A stretch of 64,000 nt of DNA from UBA10348 sp002469915 (lineage in GTDB: Bacteria > Bacteroidota > Rhodothermia > Rhodothermales > UBA10348), in the NCBI GenBank assembly GCA_029249345.1, contig JAQWHM010000007.1:1-64000 (forward strand), in the 5' to 3' direction. Positions 1 to 9,373 of the stretch are shown here, piece by piece. The notes under the pieces are model-generated. The model saw only the letters and a program-made list of their open reading frames with translations. It was not told the origin of the DNA and made no database searches. How positions within the stretch are numbered: position 1 is the first letter of the stretch; the number at the start of each line of letters is the position of its first letter. The translations under genes and the position numbers were made by a program.

Positions 1-72
1 CGAGGTAGCTCAGCTGGTTAGAGCGTCGGATTCATAACCCGGAGGTCGAGAGTTCAAGTCTCTCTCTCGCCA
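1..72 (+). tRNA. tRNA-Met (CAT), first two bases outside the window
   Basis: The cloverleaf can be folded by eye. The anticodon loop is TTCATAA with CAT at 33-35. The T-stem GAGAG/CTCTC encloses TTCAAGT, and the acceptor 3' strand TCTCGCC (65-71) is followed by discriminator A72. The 5' acceptor strand starts at its third base at position 1, so two bases lie upstream of the window. One A-C mismatch closes the anticodon stem. CAT could also be read as a lysidine-modified tRNA-Ile, but the body resembles elongator tRNA-Met. No CCA is encoded. A terminator follows within ten bases. Confidence 0.93.
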
Positions 73-77
73 CATTT

Positions 78-115
78 AAAGGCCCTTTCACGTTTGTGGA
101 GGGGCCTTTTTGTTT
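78..115 (+). terminator. Intrinsic terminator after tRNA-Met
   Basis: The stem AAAGGCCC (78-85) pairs with GGGGCCTTT (101-109), followed by a T-rich run. It directly follows the tRNA and ends that transcript. Confidence 0.8.
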
Positions 116-600
116 TGGGAATGTTTCGAGGATGCAGTCGATCCACCACAGCGTTCTATACCGTATGAATAACGTACTCTGAGTCCAATTATGTCGTGAC
201 CAAGGCTCAACTACGATCAGAAAATAGCTGGTTACCCAAGATCGACGACTGAGCGATATCGGTTTACTGTTCATGCAGTTTCGGTCGTACGCTACCGTTC
301 GATAATCAGCTTGCCTTCAGAAAAAGCGATTCCAAAGGACTCCGTTCTAGGTCATCAAATAGTCTTAAGAAATATTTTAGCTTCGACTTTGATGCCGTTT
401 ACAAAACCCGAACTAAATCTAAAGATGAGAACAAATTTGAGGTAAAAGACAAGGCTATCTAAAAATAATTTCAGGTTAGCTTTAGATAAGTCTTTGATTC
501 GTGAAAGGGCGCTTTAGGACTGCGTTCTGATCTTGAGCAAGAATTAAAGGGGTTTATACCCTCTTTTTTCTCCTCCCTTCTCACTTACCTGTAGATACTT
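116..600. other. Gene-free stretch of about 485 bp
   Basis: I see no credible gene here. The right half is AT-rich. An 8-bp inverted repeat, TATCTAAA (456-463) and TTTAGATA (481-488), has a 17-base spacer. A weak hairpin AGGG/CCCT (548-562) with a T run (564-569) sits about 30 bases before the next start codon and could be a leader attenuator or chance. Confidence 0.4.
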
Positions 601-1749
601 GTGAAAACTCCCTTTTTAGTCCTTTGTTTATTCCTTTTTTCCACCCTAACAGTTGCCGGTCAATCGACTTGGGTTAACAATACATCTTGTTCCGATGATG
701 GTGCAGCCATTGCTAGTGAAGCCTTAGAGGCATTAATTAACGTTGAAAGGCCAACAGCTTTAGGAATGGCCCGAGCTGCACTTTTGATCGATAATGGGTG
801 TGGCCTTGGAAAGATTGTTCTCGCTAATGCATCAGGTGATTCTCAAGAGCGTTTGCTAGCTGAGGCCTCAGAAATGAATTTGTCGAGTGACGAGCGTCAA
901 TGGCTCTCCATACTCCAAAGCGACGACCCATGGCGGCCTGCAGCTACTGCTGTAGTAGAGGGTGGTAATGATGCTGTGCTTTTTGCCTGGATGTCTTCTT
1001 GGGATACTAACCGCGGCACAGTCGCCGAGAACATGGAGCAATTTGTCGCAAACCACCCTGACCACTCCGGTGCAGCCTACAATATGCTGGCCTATGCTTA
1101 TGGACAAGCTAGTTGGGGAATTGAGTCAGTCGATATGATTACTGCTATGCGCTACCTAGATCTCTATGAAGAAGCACATTCCGGCCCAAATCCAGCAGAT
1201 TCGCGCTCTGAAATCCTCTATTCTGTCGGAGAAACCTCTGGAGCATGGGATGCTATCCGAACTGCTGTTGATCTTGGTGGTAATCCATCCATTTACGCGA
1301 CTCGTGCAGAAGCAATCTGGCGCGCTATGAATCATGATGATCTGTCAGAAGCCATCTCTGAACAGATAAAGTTATTCTGGTCAAACTCTGACGATGAAGC
1401 ACAGTTGGAAGCCCGCGCCGCTCTTTTGAATCCGGTTTCGACTCATTGCGACTCCAATATGGAAGCCTGCTACAGTGCAACCAGCGATGAGGTCCTAAAC
1501 AGTCTCAGTGCTACGGCAGAATGGCTGTCCCTAGAAGTTGACGAGATCGACGTTTGGTTCAATGATGATTACACAACGGCCGTAGCGACACACGTTAATA
1601 CGGGACAGTACAAAGCGGAGGGCGACTTAGTTGATTATAAGGCGCGTGCTTCAAGTGTCTGGAATTTGGATTCAGCCTCTGGTGACTGGCTACTCGTCCA
1701 CGGTAACTTCGCACCCTACGGTGGATCTGGAATCCCTTCCACCAAATAG
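601..1749 (+). CDS. Secreted protein with TPR-like middle and NTF2/SnoaL-like C-terminus
   Basis: The GTG start gives a clear signal peptide (residues 1-20, cleavage after VAG or AGQ), so the product is exported. Residues about 150-280 contain helical, Ala/Tyr/Leu-rich segments resembling tetratricopeptide repeats. Residues about 285-382 look like an NTF2/SnoaL (DUF4440-type) fold, with a typical closing strand 'W..DSASGDWLLVHG'. The exact function is unknown. The similar domain pair is used in secreted Bacteroidota proteins that bind small ligands, but that is only an analogy. It appears to be a single-gene unit ending in a very strong terminator. No Shine-Dalgarno sequence is evident before the GTG, so the start rests on the signal peptide. 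Confidence 0.75.
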   Translation: MKTPFLVLCLFLFSTLTVAGQSTWVNNTSCSDDGAAIASEALEALINVERPTALGMARAALLIDNGCGLGKIVLANASGDSQERLLAEASEMNLSSDERQWLSILQSDDPWRPAATAVVEGGNDAVLFAWMSSWDTNRGTVAENMEQFVANHPDHSGAAYNMLAYAYGQASWGIESVDMITAMRYLDLYEEAHSGPNPADSRSEILYSVGETSGAWDAIRTAVDLGGNPSIYATRAEAIWRAMNHDDLSEAISEQIKLFWSNSDDEAQLEARAALLNPVSTHCDSNMEACYSATSDEVLNSLSATAEWLSLEVDEIDVWFNDDYTTAVATHVNTGQYKAEGDLVDYKARASSVWNLDSASGDWLLVHGNFAPYGGSGIPSTK

Positions 1750-1773
1750 GATAGCTTACGCGACAAGCGTTTC

Positions 1774-1811
1774 AAGGGGAGAAGAGCGCTGCTCTTCTCC
1801 CCTTATTTTTT
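1774..1811 (+). terminator. Strong intrinsic terminator
   Basis: A perfect 14-bp stem (1774-1787 with 1791-1804) has a GCT loop and is followed by ATTTTTT. It lies 25 bases after the preceding stop codon. Confidence 0.93.
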
Positions 1812-2036
1812 GCCGTGTGCACCTTGAGGCTGATTCTGATATCGCTTCAACGATAGATACACATGAGACCTTGAACAATAGTCTAAGGCCACCATCTATC
1901 AGGGGTAAAACGGGATTAAAGCCAGAACGATAACTTATTTCAAAACAAAATGAGTTTACGGTGCCCAGACCCAAGCGCTTGAACATCAATAGTCGGTGTG
2001 CAAGATACGGTGTAGCTTACGTCTCTCCAGACAAAC

Positions 2037-2456
2037 TTAAAACCGGATCAGAGTCAACAGCAGGACTGCAGCCCACAAAATGGTTCGAATTAGATTAGCT
2101 GATAAAATACGCGAGATAAGTGATTCAGAGATACCGTCCCAACCGAGTTTCGCATGTGCTGGAACGGCCCAAACTCCCGTCACACCCCAACACATCAAAA
2201 CGAACGAGGCATCCAAGTAGGCTATAGGGCCCGGAGACTGAACCAGAAAGAATCCATGCAGCAAAAGCTGCATAATCATCAATGGAGCCACTGCCCTTGT
2301 GATCTTCTTGGTATATCCGAGGTGATAGGTCGTGAACTGATCTTTCTCGATATATCGAAAAGCTGGGTAGATGATCATCTGGACCAGCAATGACAAGACC
2401 AATAAGCCACCGTCTATGGCTACTACGAGCGATTCTAGGAATGATAATTCTAGCAT
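2037..2456 (-). CDS. Small integral membrane protein (about 139 aa), function unknown
   Basis: Four hydrophobic segments span most of the protein, including stretches around GGLLVLSLLVQMIIYP, APLMIMQLLLHGFFLV, ASFVLMCWGVTGVWAV and the C-terminal TILWAAVLLLTLI. I chose the ATG at 2456 because a longer reading would start at 2588 inside the terminator of the upstream gene, and because the first transmembrane segment follows this Met closely. No catalytic motif is recognisable and no assigned family can be named from the sequence alone. Confidence 0.7.
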   Translation of the reverse strand: MLELSFLESLVVAIDGGLLVLSLLVQMIIYPAFRYIEKDQFTTYHLGYTKKITRAVAPLMIMQLLLHGFFLVQSPGPIAYLDASFVLMCWGVTGVWAVPAHAKLGWDGISESLISRILSANLIRTILWAAVLLLTLIRF

Positions 2457-2573
2457 CTGAAAGCCGACGAAAAGGTTTTTACGGAACGATTCTTTACACC
2501 TATTTAGGTGCCGAAATCCGCAGGCAATGTAAGAAGCGAAGAGAATTGAAGCTGTTAACCTATCCAAAGCAAG

Positions 2574-2603
2574 AAGGGGGGCGTGCAAGCACGCCCCCCT
2601 TTC
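2574..2603 (-). terminator. Terminator of the TonB receptor gene
   Basis: An 11-bp perfect inverted repeat GGGGGGCGTGC (2576-2586) / GCACGCCCCCC (2589-2599) sits 35 bases after the receptor stop codon. On the minus strand it is followed by a T-rich TTCTT tract. Confidence 0.85.
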
Positions 2604-2633
2604 TCAACAAGAACCTGTTTAAACCCTGAGGGC

Positions 2634-5234
2634 CTACATATTCCAAACAGCTCGCAGGTACGTCATCCCACCATGGTATCCAATTGGAGTACGACGCGGG
2701 TAAGGCATTCCTTGAGATAGACGAGTATCAATCTTCGTTGGATAGGTGTTTAGAATGTTATTCGCTCCACCAACCAATGTCAGGTTTGCATTGACTTTGT
2801 ACGACAACTCAAGGTCAATCAACGCTGCAGGATCAACCTCTTCCCGAGATCCCCGCTCGTCGATAGTCCCGGAATAGTAGTTCGCGCGGACAGATGCAGA
2901 AAATTTTCCAAAATCATGCACAACTGAAGCACTCAGACGTGTTTTCGGAAGGTTGTTCTCGATATTGAAAATAACCGACTCGGAAACAGGTAGCTGTCCG
3001 CCCACTTCTTCCTGACCCGTCACCTCAGTTTCGTTGTAGTTCAACGCTAAGCTGACATCCGTATTCAAACTTCCGTTCCAGACGGCAACCACATCAATAC
3101 CTCTCGTTGAGGTCGAAAGGGAGTTGGTATAAAATGCCAATTCAGAAAAACTGGGGTCACCAGAAACAGCAAGACTTCTAGATTTAATAATCCGACTATC
3201 TACATCAATCTGGTAAGCGTCCACCGTCAAGCTGAGGTACTGAGAAGCGCGAGCCGCCAGTCCGAAACTAATGTTTGTGGCATCTTCTGGAACGAGGGCT
3301 TTCCCACCCAGTCCGACGGCTAAGGGATGCGTTGGAGCCACAGTACCTTCCTGAACCTGTTGTCCCGTGACACCATCGAATGAGGTCGTGATTACCGTTA
3401 CGTTCGCCTGACCTGGTGTTGGAGCTCTGAACCCAGTTGAATAGGCTCCGCGCAAGGTGAAGCGACTGTTCAGGTTGTACCTAGCTGCCAATTTCCCATT
3501 CGTGGTCGTTCCGAACTCTGAGAAATCTTCGTAGCGCAATGCAGCAGCAAGAAGAAAATCTTCATTTACGTCGAACTCAGCATCTAAGTAAGCTGCGTAA
3601 TTACTTCCAGAAAACTCGCCTGCAACGGCAGGATTGGTACCAGCAAATCCATTGGAGTTAATACCTGGCGCACCGTAATTGTCACCCGTAGCTGGATCAA
3701 CCAACTGACCAACCTGTGCCCAAGGACCGGCTTTCCATGACTGCTCGTCGCCCTCAAACATGGAGTAGGTTTCTTTTCTGTATTCGAGACCCCCCGCTAA
3801 ATTGAGGTTTTCCTGAACAGGATATGAGAAATCCGCATTGAAATTAAGATCCTCTTGTTTCAGGTCACCAGGACTGACATCCGTCTGAGAATCAGGGCCC
3901 CAAGAAGCGTTCAATGAACCGTTTAGCTCATATTCCATTCTGTTGGATCCGTATGACCCACTAACATCGTAGGCAACGCCACTACTGAGCTCACCCTTGA
4001 CGCCACCCACAAAACTGATGTCTTGCTGACGACCTTTCAAGTTTGGCGTGAAGCCTGCAGGGAACGTGTCACACCAGCAGAAATTCCCTTGAGATGGGTC
4101 ATTCGGATTGGTAGGAACGGGCTCTAACGCACCAGCCTTTCCAGGAGCGCGATAGAAGAAACTATACGCGCCATACGTGTCTGCAAAGTTACCGAAGGCA
4201 TAGAGTTTTGTAGTTTCATTCAGGTCAATTCCCGCATTAAACACGGAACGGAACCCACTACTTTCTGGACGCCCCCAATTCATGGCCGGGTTTTTTGCTC
4301 CCGGTACGCCGACGGCAGCGGCATGCTGGACACCTCGAGATAACTCGGAGTTGAATGAGTATTCACCACTCACGTTGAGAAATCCATTTTCAGTCAATGG
4401 AAATCCAGCATTGGCGGCCACCTTGTAATCTGTCTCTCCTTCATACCATTGGCCCAACTGGGTCTGTACGGTCAACCCTTCGTCGGAGTCGTTAAGTAGG
4501 AAATTGATAACGCCCGCAATGGCATCAGATCCGTACTGGGCCGCCGCGCCATCGCGAAGTACCTCAACACTTTTCAAGCCAATGGACGGAATCATACCAA
4601 TATCGGCTGCATGAGCACCTACGTTCATAGCTGCACCGAAGTGCGCAATTAATGAACTTCTATGTCGCCGTTTCGAATTCATAAGGATCAAGACATCATC
4701 CGGTGGAAGACCACGCAGGGATGTCGGACGAACAAACGCAGAGCCATCTCCTGTTAATGGAGTAGCGGCAAACGATGGAACTATGTTTTTCAACGTTTCC
4801 GTCATGTCGCCATTACCCTGTTTTTCAAGAGCAGCCACATCAATTTTGTCTATCGGCGTCGCGGATTGCATCGCAGACCGTCCTTCAGAGCGGGTCCCCG
4901 TCACTACGACGGCATCTAGAAGCATTTCGTCCTCAGACAACTGAAAGTTGACCGAGCTGGATTGACCCTGAACTACGGTCGTGTATTGGGTTTGGGTAGA
5001 GAACCCTAGAAAACGAACTTCGACTATATGATCTCCGACTGGAACGTCATCAATCATATATTCGCCGTTTTCGTCGGTCGAAGAGCCCAACGTCGTACCA
5101 ACTATAAGCACGTTGGCACCGGGCACTACGGCCCCGTCCGGGTCTGTAACTTTGCCAGAGACCGAGCCGGACTGAGCAAAGGCAAGAGAAGGAATACTGA
5201 GCAGCAATAGAAGAGCTGCGAGGCGGTTGAACAT
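2634..5234 (-). CDS. TonB-dependent outer-membrane receptor
   Basis: The protein has 866 residues. A signal peptide (1-20) is followed by a carboxypeptidase-regulatory-like beta-sandwich (about 24-100, SGKVTDPDGAVVPGANV). Next come a TonB-box-like DAVVVTGTR, a plug domain (about 115-245, with LRGLPPDDVLILMN and LRDGAAAQYGSDAIAGVINF) and a 22-strand type barrel to the C-terminus. Such receptors import siderophores, vitamin B12, glycans or peptides using ExbBD-TonB energy. No SusD partner is adjacent, so a glycan substrate is not indicated, and the substrate cannot be read from the sequence. Translation starts behind a near-perfect Shine-Dalgarno. It appears monocistronic, with its own terminator. 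Confidence 0.93.
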   Translation of the reverse strand: MFNRLAALLLLLSIPSLAFAQSGSVSGKVTDPDGAVVPGANVLIVGTTLGSSTDENGEYMIDDVPVGDHIVEVRFLGFSTQTQYTTVVQGQSSSVNFQLSEDEMLLDAVVVTGTRSEGRSAMQSATPIDKIDVAALEKQGNGDMTETLKNIVPSFAATPLTGDGSAFVRPTSLRGLPPDDVLILMNSKRRHRSSLIAHFGAAMNVGAHAADIGMIPSIGLKSVEVLRDGAAAQYGSDAIAGVINFLLNDSDEGLTVQTQLGQWYEGETDYKVAANAGFPLTENGFLNVSGEYSFNSELSRGVQHAAAVGVPGAKNPAMNWGRPESSGFRSVFNAGIDLNETTKLYAFGNFADTYGAYSFFYRAPGKAGALEPVPTNPNDPSQGNFCWCDTFPAGFTPNLKGRQQDISFVGGVKGELSSGVAYDVSGSYGSNRMEYELNGSLNASWGPDSQTDVSPGDLKQEDLNFNADFSYPVQENLNLAGGLEYRKETYSMFEGDEQSWKAGPWAQVGQLVDPATGDNYGAPGINSNGFAGTNPAVAGEFSGSNYAAYLDAEFDVNEDFLLAAALRYEDFSEFGTTTNGKLAARYNLNSRFTLRGAYSTGFRAPTPGQANVTVITTSFDGVTGQQVQEGTVAPTHPLAVGLGGKALVPEDATNISFGLAARASQYLSLTVDAYQIDVDSRIIKSRSLAVSGDPSFSELAFYTNSLSTSTRGIDVVAVWNGSLNTDVSLALNYNETEVTGQEEVGGQLPVSESVIFNIENNLPKTRLSASVVHDFGKFSASVRANYYSGTIDERGSREEVDPAALIDLELSYKVNANLTLVGGANNILNTYPTKIDTRLSQGMPYPRRTPIGYHGGMTYLRAVWNM

Positions 5235-5240
5235 AAAAAA

Positions 5241-5248
5241 CCTCCTTA
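5241..5248 (-). promoter_or_regulatory. Near-perfect Shine-Dalgarno of the TonB receptor
   Basis: On the minus strand TAAGGAGG stands six bases (all T) before the ATG at 5234. It fixes that start codon. Most other genes in the window lack such a site, so this gene is probably translated unusually well. Confidence 0.85.
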
Positions 5249-5388
5249 GGAGTTAGCGGATTAGTTGGTTGGAAGGAAGTTGGATCAAAGGGCATTGACT
5301 AATGCTTGCCTGAAACGGTCTTGAGACCTTTTATGCACCTTTTTCTCCTTCGAAACCCGCTTAATTCGCTCTCGCAGTTCGCCTCAAT

Positions 5389-7851
5389 CTACACCTGATC
5401 AAACAATCCCGACTGCACTCCATCCCCTGAACCTAGGAATGCTCTTCCATCGCCTAAAATGCGTCCAGCAACAGCAATCCCACTCAACATGGCACCCTCA
5501 ATCGTGGCCTGTCCAAAATAGTCTCCGCACAGCCCAAGGTGCCGAACCCTGTCCCAAAGACACGTTGCATCAAGAGGGGTAACGACCCGACCTAAACGCC
5601 ACCGGTGAGCGATTACCTCGAGCGGTTTAACTGCGGGTGCCCCGATTCGGTTAAGGAATAGCTCGGAAAGCAGTCGAGCAGCGTCATCGCGATGCTCCTC
5701 CACGTGCTCGGCCGCCCACGACCTCGACGCATGAAGTGCCCAACATTCGCCTTCTGGACGTCCGGGTTTGGACGACTCTCGAATAGCCAGACCAATGGGG
5801 CCCTCTGGATCCTTCAGCAGGTCGACCTCAAGCGGAAGACGCTCGGAAAAGGTCATTCCAACCGTCCATTGAGGAGCAGATTCAACCGTTTCCAATTGCG
5901 GAGCAAATAGATCACGTTCTCCAAGTAGGGACAGCGTTTGCCGAGCCGCTCCAGCTACTACAACCACATCAAAGGAGCCCAAATCACTTCCTTCCCCACC
6001 CAAAGACCACTGATCTTCAGCTCGTAAAAGAGAGGTCACTGGGTTCTGTTGGTGGACTTCAACGCCTTCTGCCAAGTGAAGACATAGTGAGCGCATGGTC
6101 GGAGTGGCTACATGACGCAAGGTTGGTGCGTCAACGCGTCCATCGAACGAGCTCCAATCTGCTTCTCTGACCACCCAATCTTGAATCAGCCCTTTCTTAT
6201 GCCAAGACTCGACCCAAAGCCGCAGTCGCGGATCTTTGAATGATAGAACAGGGGCTCCTAAATCCACGTGATGACCGGAGACCTCAATGGAAGCCAATCG
6301 TCCTCCCGGTTTTCGACCTCTATCAAACACCGTCACGGCGCACCCATTGTCCTGCAATGTTCTCGCCGCGGCCAAACCAGCTACTCCTGCTCCAATTATG
6401 GCCACCTTTAGAGACTGCATGCGTGGAAATCTCTCTAGCTGACGCGCATACCGAGACATATCAATGCGAGATTGGTGCCTTGCGGAGGAGCGCGGTCTCA
6501 CCAATCCCAAAATCGGCTTTTCTGGAGGAAATGGGCGATCCAAAAGACCCAGACACCACAAAATGCCCGCGTAGGAATTCGGATCAGACCCATCAAGCGA
6601 ATACCGATTGTTAAGGTCCAATAGAATATCTAGGGATTCCTGCGGAGAGGCCGTCCAGTTGAGGACAGCTTTACCCCATGTCATCCGGACATTATTGTGA
6701 AGCTCGCCATGGATACGCAGAGACTGCTGTGCCAGATTCCATAGCGCATCCCCTGTGCGACCGGATGCAAAGTCCTCCCAATCGTACACCTTCTCTCGTT
6801 CATCCTGCAAATGACGCTCAAACGAATCATGAACCCATTGCGGTAAAATGCTAACCTCTTCGACATTGTTATTGTGGAAGCAGAGATTAAACGCCAATTC
6901 TCTCCAAATCAGTAGTTCATCCAGAAACTTGTGCGCTCCAGACGAGGCTTCTCTAACCGCATCTCGCGCAACGGTAAAGGGCGAAACATGTCCGTGATGC
7001 AGATAGGCACTAAGCCGACTTACACCTGATGGAAGGCTCAAGGTTGGGTCATTTCTGGTCTTATCATACCGGCTTATACCTTTTTCCAGAAATGCACTCC
7101 AACGTGCATGTCCCGCCATCATGCCTCCCGGGGTGTGATGAATGGGTCCTATAGAATGATCTATATCGCATGAAGCACACAGGTCCGCAATAGAAACTGT
7201 CTCCCAATCAAGCACATCCCAAGACAATTCCTCACTGAAATACTTAGGGGTCGATGCCGCCTCTGGCCAATTACGCGCGGCCCGCTCCCAGGCATTCGAC
7301 CCAATCTTGTTTCTGAAATGATAGGCCCGAGAATACCACTTCCCGATACTCTGCATGGGAATGATGCAGTGGCTATCCACTGCCCACACTGGAGGGGTTA
7401 TCTGATCGGCTAATCGCTTTATCCACCTAGGAAACGGCGGAGCTGGATAATCTTCTGTAATCACGACCGCGGCTTGCTGCCCCAAAGAATACAGAGGACT
7501 ACCTGCAGATGAATCAGCATCAAGATGGAATGCATACCGGATTCCTCTCTTTTCAAACTGAGCCGCAACATCGCGCGCCCCCTCTAAAATGAAGGTGAAA
7601 TGACGGTCAGAATTGAATCGATGTGCTCCCGATAGACCCTGATACACTAAAAGCGGAATATCCAGCGTCGAAGCCATATGAATGGCAGTATCTAAAGCGG
7701 GGTTCTCATAATCTCTAACCGCATGATGCATCCAGTAGAGCACATAAGTACCCTCCTCTTGCAAAGGATGCTCCGAAAGCAGTCTCACGCGCTCTTTTAG
7801 GTGTTGAGGTAGGCTGTTCAAGGTCACATAAGGGTTAGATGGGCGTTTCAA
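5389..7851 (-). CDS. Class II CPD photolyase fused to a renalase-like FAD oxidoreductase
   Basis: The protein has 820 residues and two flavoprotein halves. Residues 1-470 are a class II-type photolyase. They contain the Rossmann start VLYWMHHAVRDYENPAL, the FAD-pocket blocks SRLSAYLHHGHVSP (278-291) and ELLIWRELAFN (312-322), and the class II block around RMTWGKAVLNW and DGSDPNSYAGILWCLG (420-435). Residues 480-805 start with a dinucleotide fold, VAIIGAGVAGLAAA (483-496), then FDRGRKPGGRLAS. They end in a renalase/amine-oxidase-like CGDYFGQATIEGAMLSG (775-791). Photolyase repairs UV cyclobutane dimers with blue light. The second half could supply reduced flavin or act separately, which is inference. 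It is the last gene of the light operon, 28 bases after the SDR. Confidence 0.9.
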   Translation of the reverse strand: MKRPSNPYVTLNSLPQHLKERVRLLSEHPLQEEGTYVLYWMHHAVRDYENPALDTAIHMASTLDIPLLVYQGLSGAHRFNSDRHFTFILEGARDVAAQFEKRGIRYAFHLDADSSAGSPLYSLGQQAAVVITEDYPAPPFPRWIKRLADQITPPVWAVDSHCIIPMQSIGKWYSRAYHFRNKIGSNAWERAARNWPEAASTPKYFSEELSWDVLDWETVSIADLCASCDIDHSIGPIHHTPGGMMAGHARWSAFLEKGISRYDKTRNDPTLSLPSGVSRLSAYLHHGHVSPFTVARDAVREASSGAHKFLDELLIWRELAFNLCFHNNNVEEVSILPQWVHDSFERHLQDEREKVYDWEDFASGRTGDALWNLAQQSLRIHGELHNNVRMTWGKAVLNWTASPQESLDILLDLNNRYSLDGSDPNSYAGILWCLGLLDRPFPPEKPILGLVRPRSSARHQSRIDMSRYARQLERFPRMQSLKVAIIGAGVAGLAAARTLQDNGCAVTVFDRGRKPGGRLASIEVSGHHVDLGAPVLSFKDPRLRLWVESWHKKGLIQDWVVREADWSSFDGRVDAPTLRHVATPTMRSLCLHLAEGVEVHQQNPVTSLLRAEDQWSLGGEGSDLGSFDVVVVAGAARQTLSLLGERDLFAPQLETVESAPQWTVGMTFSERLPLEVDLLKDPEGPIGLAIRESSKPGRPEGECWALHASRSWAAEHVEEHRDDAARLLSELFLNRIGAPAVKPLEVIAHRWRLGRVVTPLDATCLWDRVRHLGLCGDYFGQATIEGAMLSGIAVAGRILGDGRAFLGSGDGVQSGLFDQV

Positions 7852-7879
7852 ACAACTAGGACTACCGGCTCGCGCCGAA

Positions 7880-8626
7880 CTATCGGGGACGGAGCGTGCT
7901 CAGTCCGCCATCGATACCAATATTTTGACCTGTTACCCAACTACTTCGCGAACGATCTAGCAGCCAATCGATAGCGTCCGCAACGTCGTTGGGCGTACCT
8001 AGTCTACCTAGTGCATGCATACCCTCAGAATGTTTTTTAGACGCTTCGTTACCTGTGATTCGCGCCGTTAGGGGCGTATCAACGAGGCCCGGCGCTACGC
8101 AGTTTACTCTGATCTGGCGCTGGGCGTAGGAAGCAGCTGCAGATTGAACTAAACCTAGCACACCAGCTTTTGCGGAGGCAATTGCTTCATGGTTTACTAA
8201 CCCTGTTTTGGCCACTGCTGAAGAACACAAAACAATAGAACCGCCGGTCTTGAACATGCTTCGAGTTGCGTACTTGACTACGTAAAAGGCGGAATACAAG
8301 TTTAACTTGAGCGTCTGATCAAATTCGTCCACAGACGTCAAGTGAGCAGGCTTCAACAAAATGGAGCCCACGCAATGCGCAATACCATCAATCCGTCCAA
8401 ATTTTTCTATAGTAAACTTGATCAAGCCCTCTACTTGAGCGGAATCCGTAGCGTCCATCGGGTAGACGACGCCTCCAGTTTCGCGAGATACCTCATTGAG
8501 CCTGTCTTCAGATCGTGCGGCCAAAACGAGTCGTCCCCCTCTGGCAGAAAGATTGCGAGCGACTTGCGAGCCAATGCCTCCACTGGCTCCTAGAACAACG
8601 TAAACGGGTGATGAGTTGGTTTCCAT
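7880..8626 (-). CDS. Short-chain dehydrogenase-like protein lacking the catalytic Tyr
   Basis: The 248-residue Rossmann protein has the glycine motif GASGGIG (13-19), an N109-type structural Asn, the active-site Ser near 135-136 and the C-terminal PGLVDTPL loop. In the YxxxK position it reads I149-A-S-A-K153, so the catalytic Tyr is replaced by Ile while Lys is kept. The surrounding NHEAIASAKAGV pattern is, as far as I recall, typical of SDR homologues found beside photolyase genes, so it looks inherited rather than a recent mutation. A redox role by the usual mechanism is doubtful. It lies in the regulator-DUF429-SDR-photolyase operon. Confidence 0.88.
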   Translation of the reverse strand: METNSSPVYVVLGASGGIGSQVARNLSARGGRLVLAARSEDRLNEVSRETGGVVYPMDATDSAQVEGLIKFTIEKFGRIDGIAHCVGSILLKPAHLTSVDEFDQTLKLNLYSAFYVVKYATRSMFKTGGSIVLCSSAVAKTGLVNHEAIASAKAGVLGLVQSAAASYAQRQIRVNCVAPGLVDTPLTARITGNEASKKHSEGMHALGRLGTPNDVADAIDWLLDRSRSSWVTGQNIGIDGGLSTLRPR

Positions 8627-8698
8627 GATGACGAATTCGAAATTTTAAGGGATCAAAAGTGATCAATACGTGCGTGACGAGTCTCGATACCGAGATGA

Positions 8699-9373
8699 TC
8701 AGCACACAAATGGGTAAGGATGGTGTGGAGGTTCTGCCGGGTGTAGCCAGGCGCTCTTCTGCTGATTAAAAGCAGAAGCCGAAAGGACACATCCTAGCGC
8801 AGCAACCATATGGTCTGAGACCGGACGCCCTTCGAGCGCCTCGGGAATTCCGCAAAGCCCTTGCTGAGACAACCAGTTCAGCGCCTCCGAGATGGAAGAA
8901 GGTGTTTTCTTTATTGTGCGAATGATTTCAAGGTCACCACCATAAAGAACCATGGCTCCAATAGGATGAACCTCCAAAATTTCAGCGTGAGGGCACCGCG
9001 ATGAAACGAGTCGCGCTACTGCAATCCCACGCAAGGTCAAATAGGCCATTCGGGTCATTGTTGGAGTCATAACAGAGCCCGCATGCAGCCCCTTGTCCAT
9101 TAGATACTCGCGGAGGCTTTTGTCTCGAACGCGATCTCCGCCTCCGTCCTGATAAGAGAGCGGGGCATCGATTCCGACCACAACACTGGAATGTGTACTT
9201 ATTTCGGTAAACACATCGGTCAAAGCGCCATCAGACATATTTTGCCCAAGGGAATCGACAACGAGACTTCCCTCCGCGCTCATCCGAGCAACGCAGCAAG
9301 CGGTGTCGTTCCAATTCGCAGGACCTGCCAAATCGAGCCCAACAAAACAGATGTCGTTTGGAGCGTAAGCCAT
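8699..9373 (-). CDS. DUF429 family protein (predicted RNase H-like nuclease)
   Basis: The 224-residue product opens with FVGLDLAG, the RNase H-fold beta-strand carrying a metal-type Asp. It continues with VVGIDAPLS (second Asp) and ends with a helix around VSDHMVAALGCVLSA that carries another Asp. This matches the DUF429 group, predicted to be RNase H-like nucleases, with no defined substrate known to me. I chose the ATG at 9373, which shares its A with the TGA of the upstream regulator (TGATG). This indicates coupled translation. A longer reading to 9394 would add seven residues inside the regulator gene. Confidence 0.8.
   Translation of the reverse strand: MAYAPNDICFVGLDLAGPANWNDTACCVARMSAEGSLVVDSLGQNMSDGALTDVFTEISTHSSVVVGIDAPLSYQDGGGDRVRDKSLREYLMDKGLHAGSVMTPTMTRMAYLTLRGIAVARLVSSRCPHAEILEVHPIGAMVLYGGDLEIIRTIKKTPSSISEALNWLSQQGLCGIPEALEGRPVSDHMVAALGCVLSASAFNQQKSAWLHPAEPPHHPYPFVC

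Noticed and set aside
32..274. 80-residue minus-strand frame ending at tRNA-Met
   Set aside because: Its C-terminus (RERLELSTSGL) is the reverse reading of the tRNA; no other support.
5317..5333. GGTC-TTGA-GACC hairpin between photolyase and TonB receptor
   Set aside because: Only four or five base pairs with an AT tail; too weak to call as a terminator on either strand.
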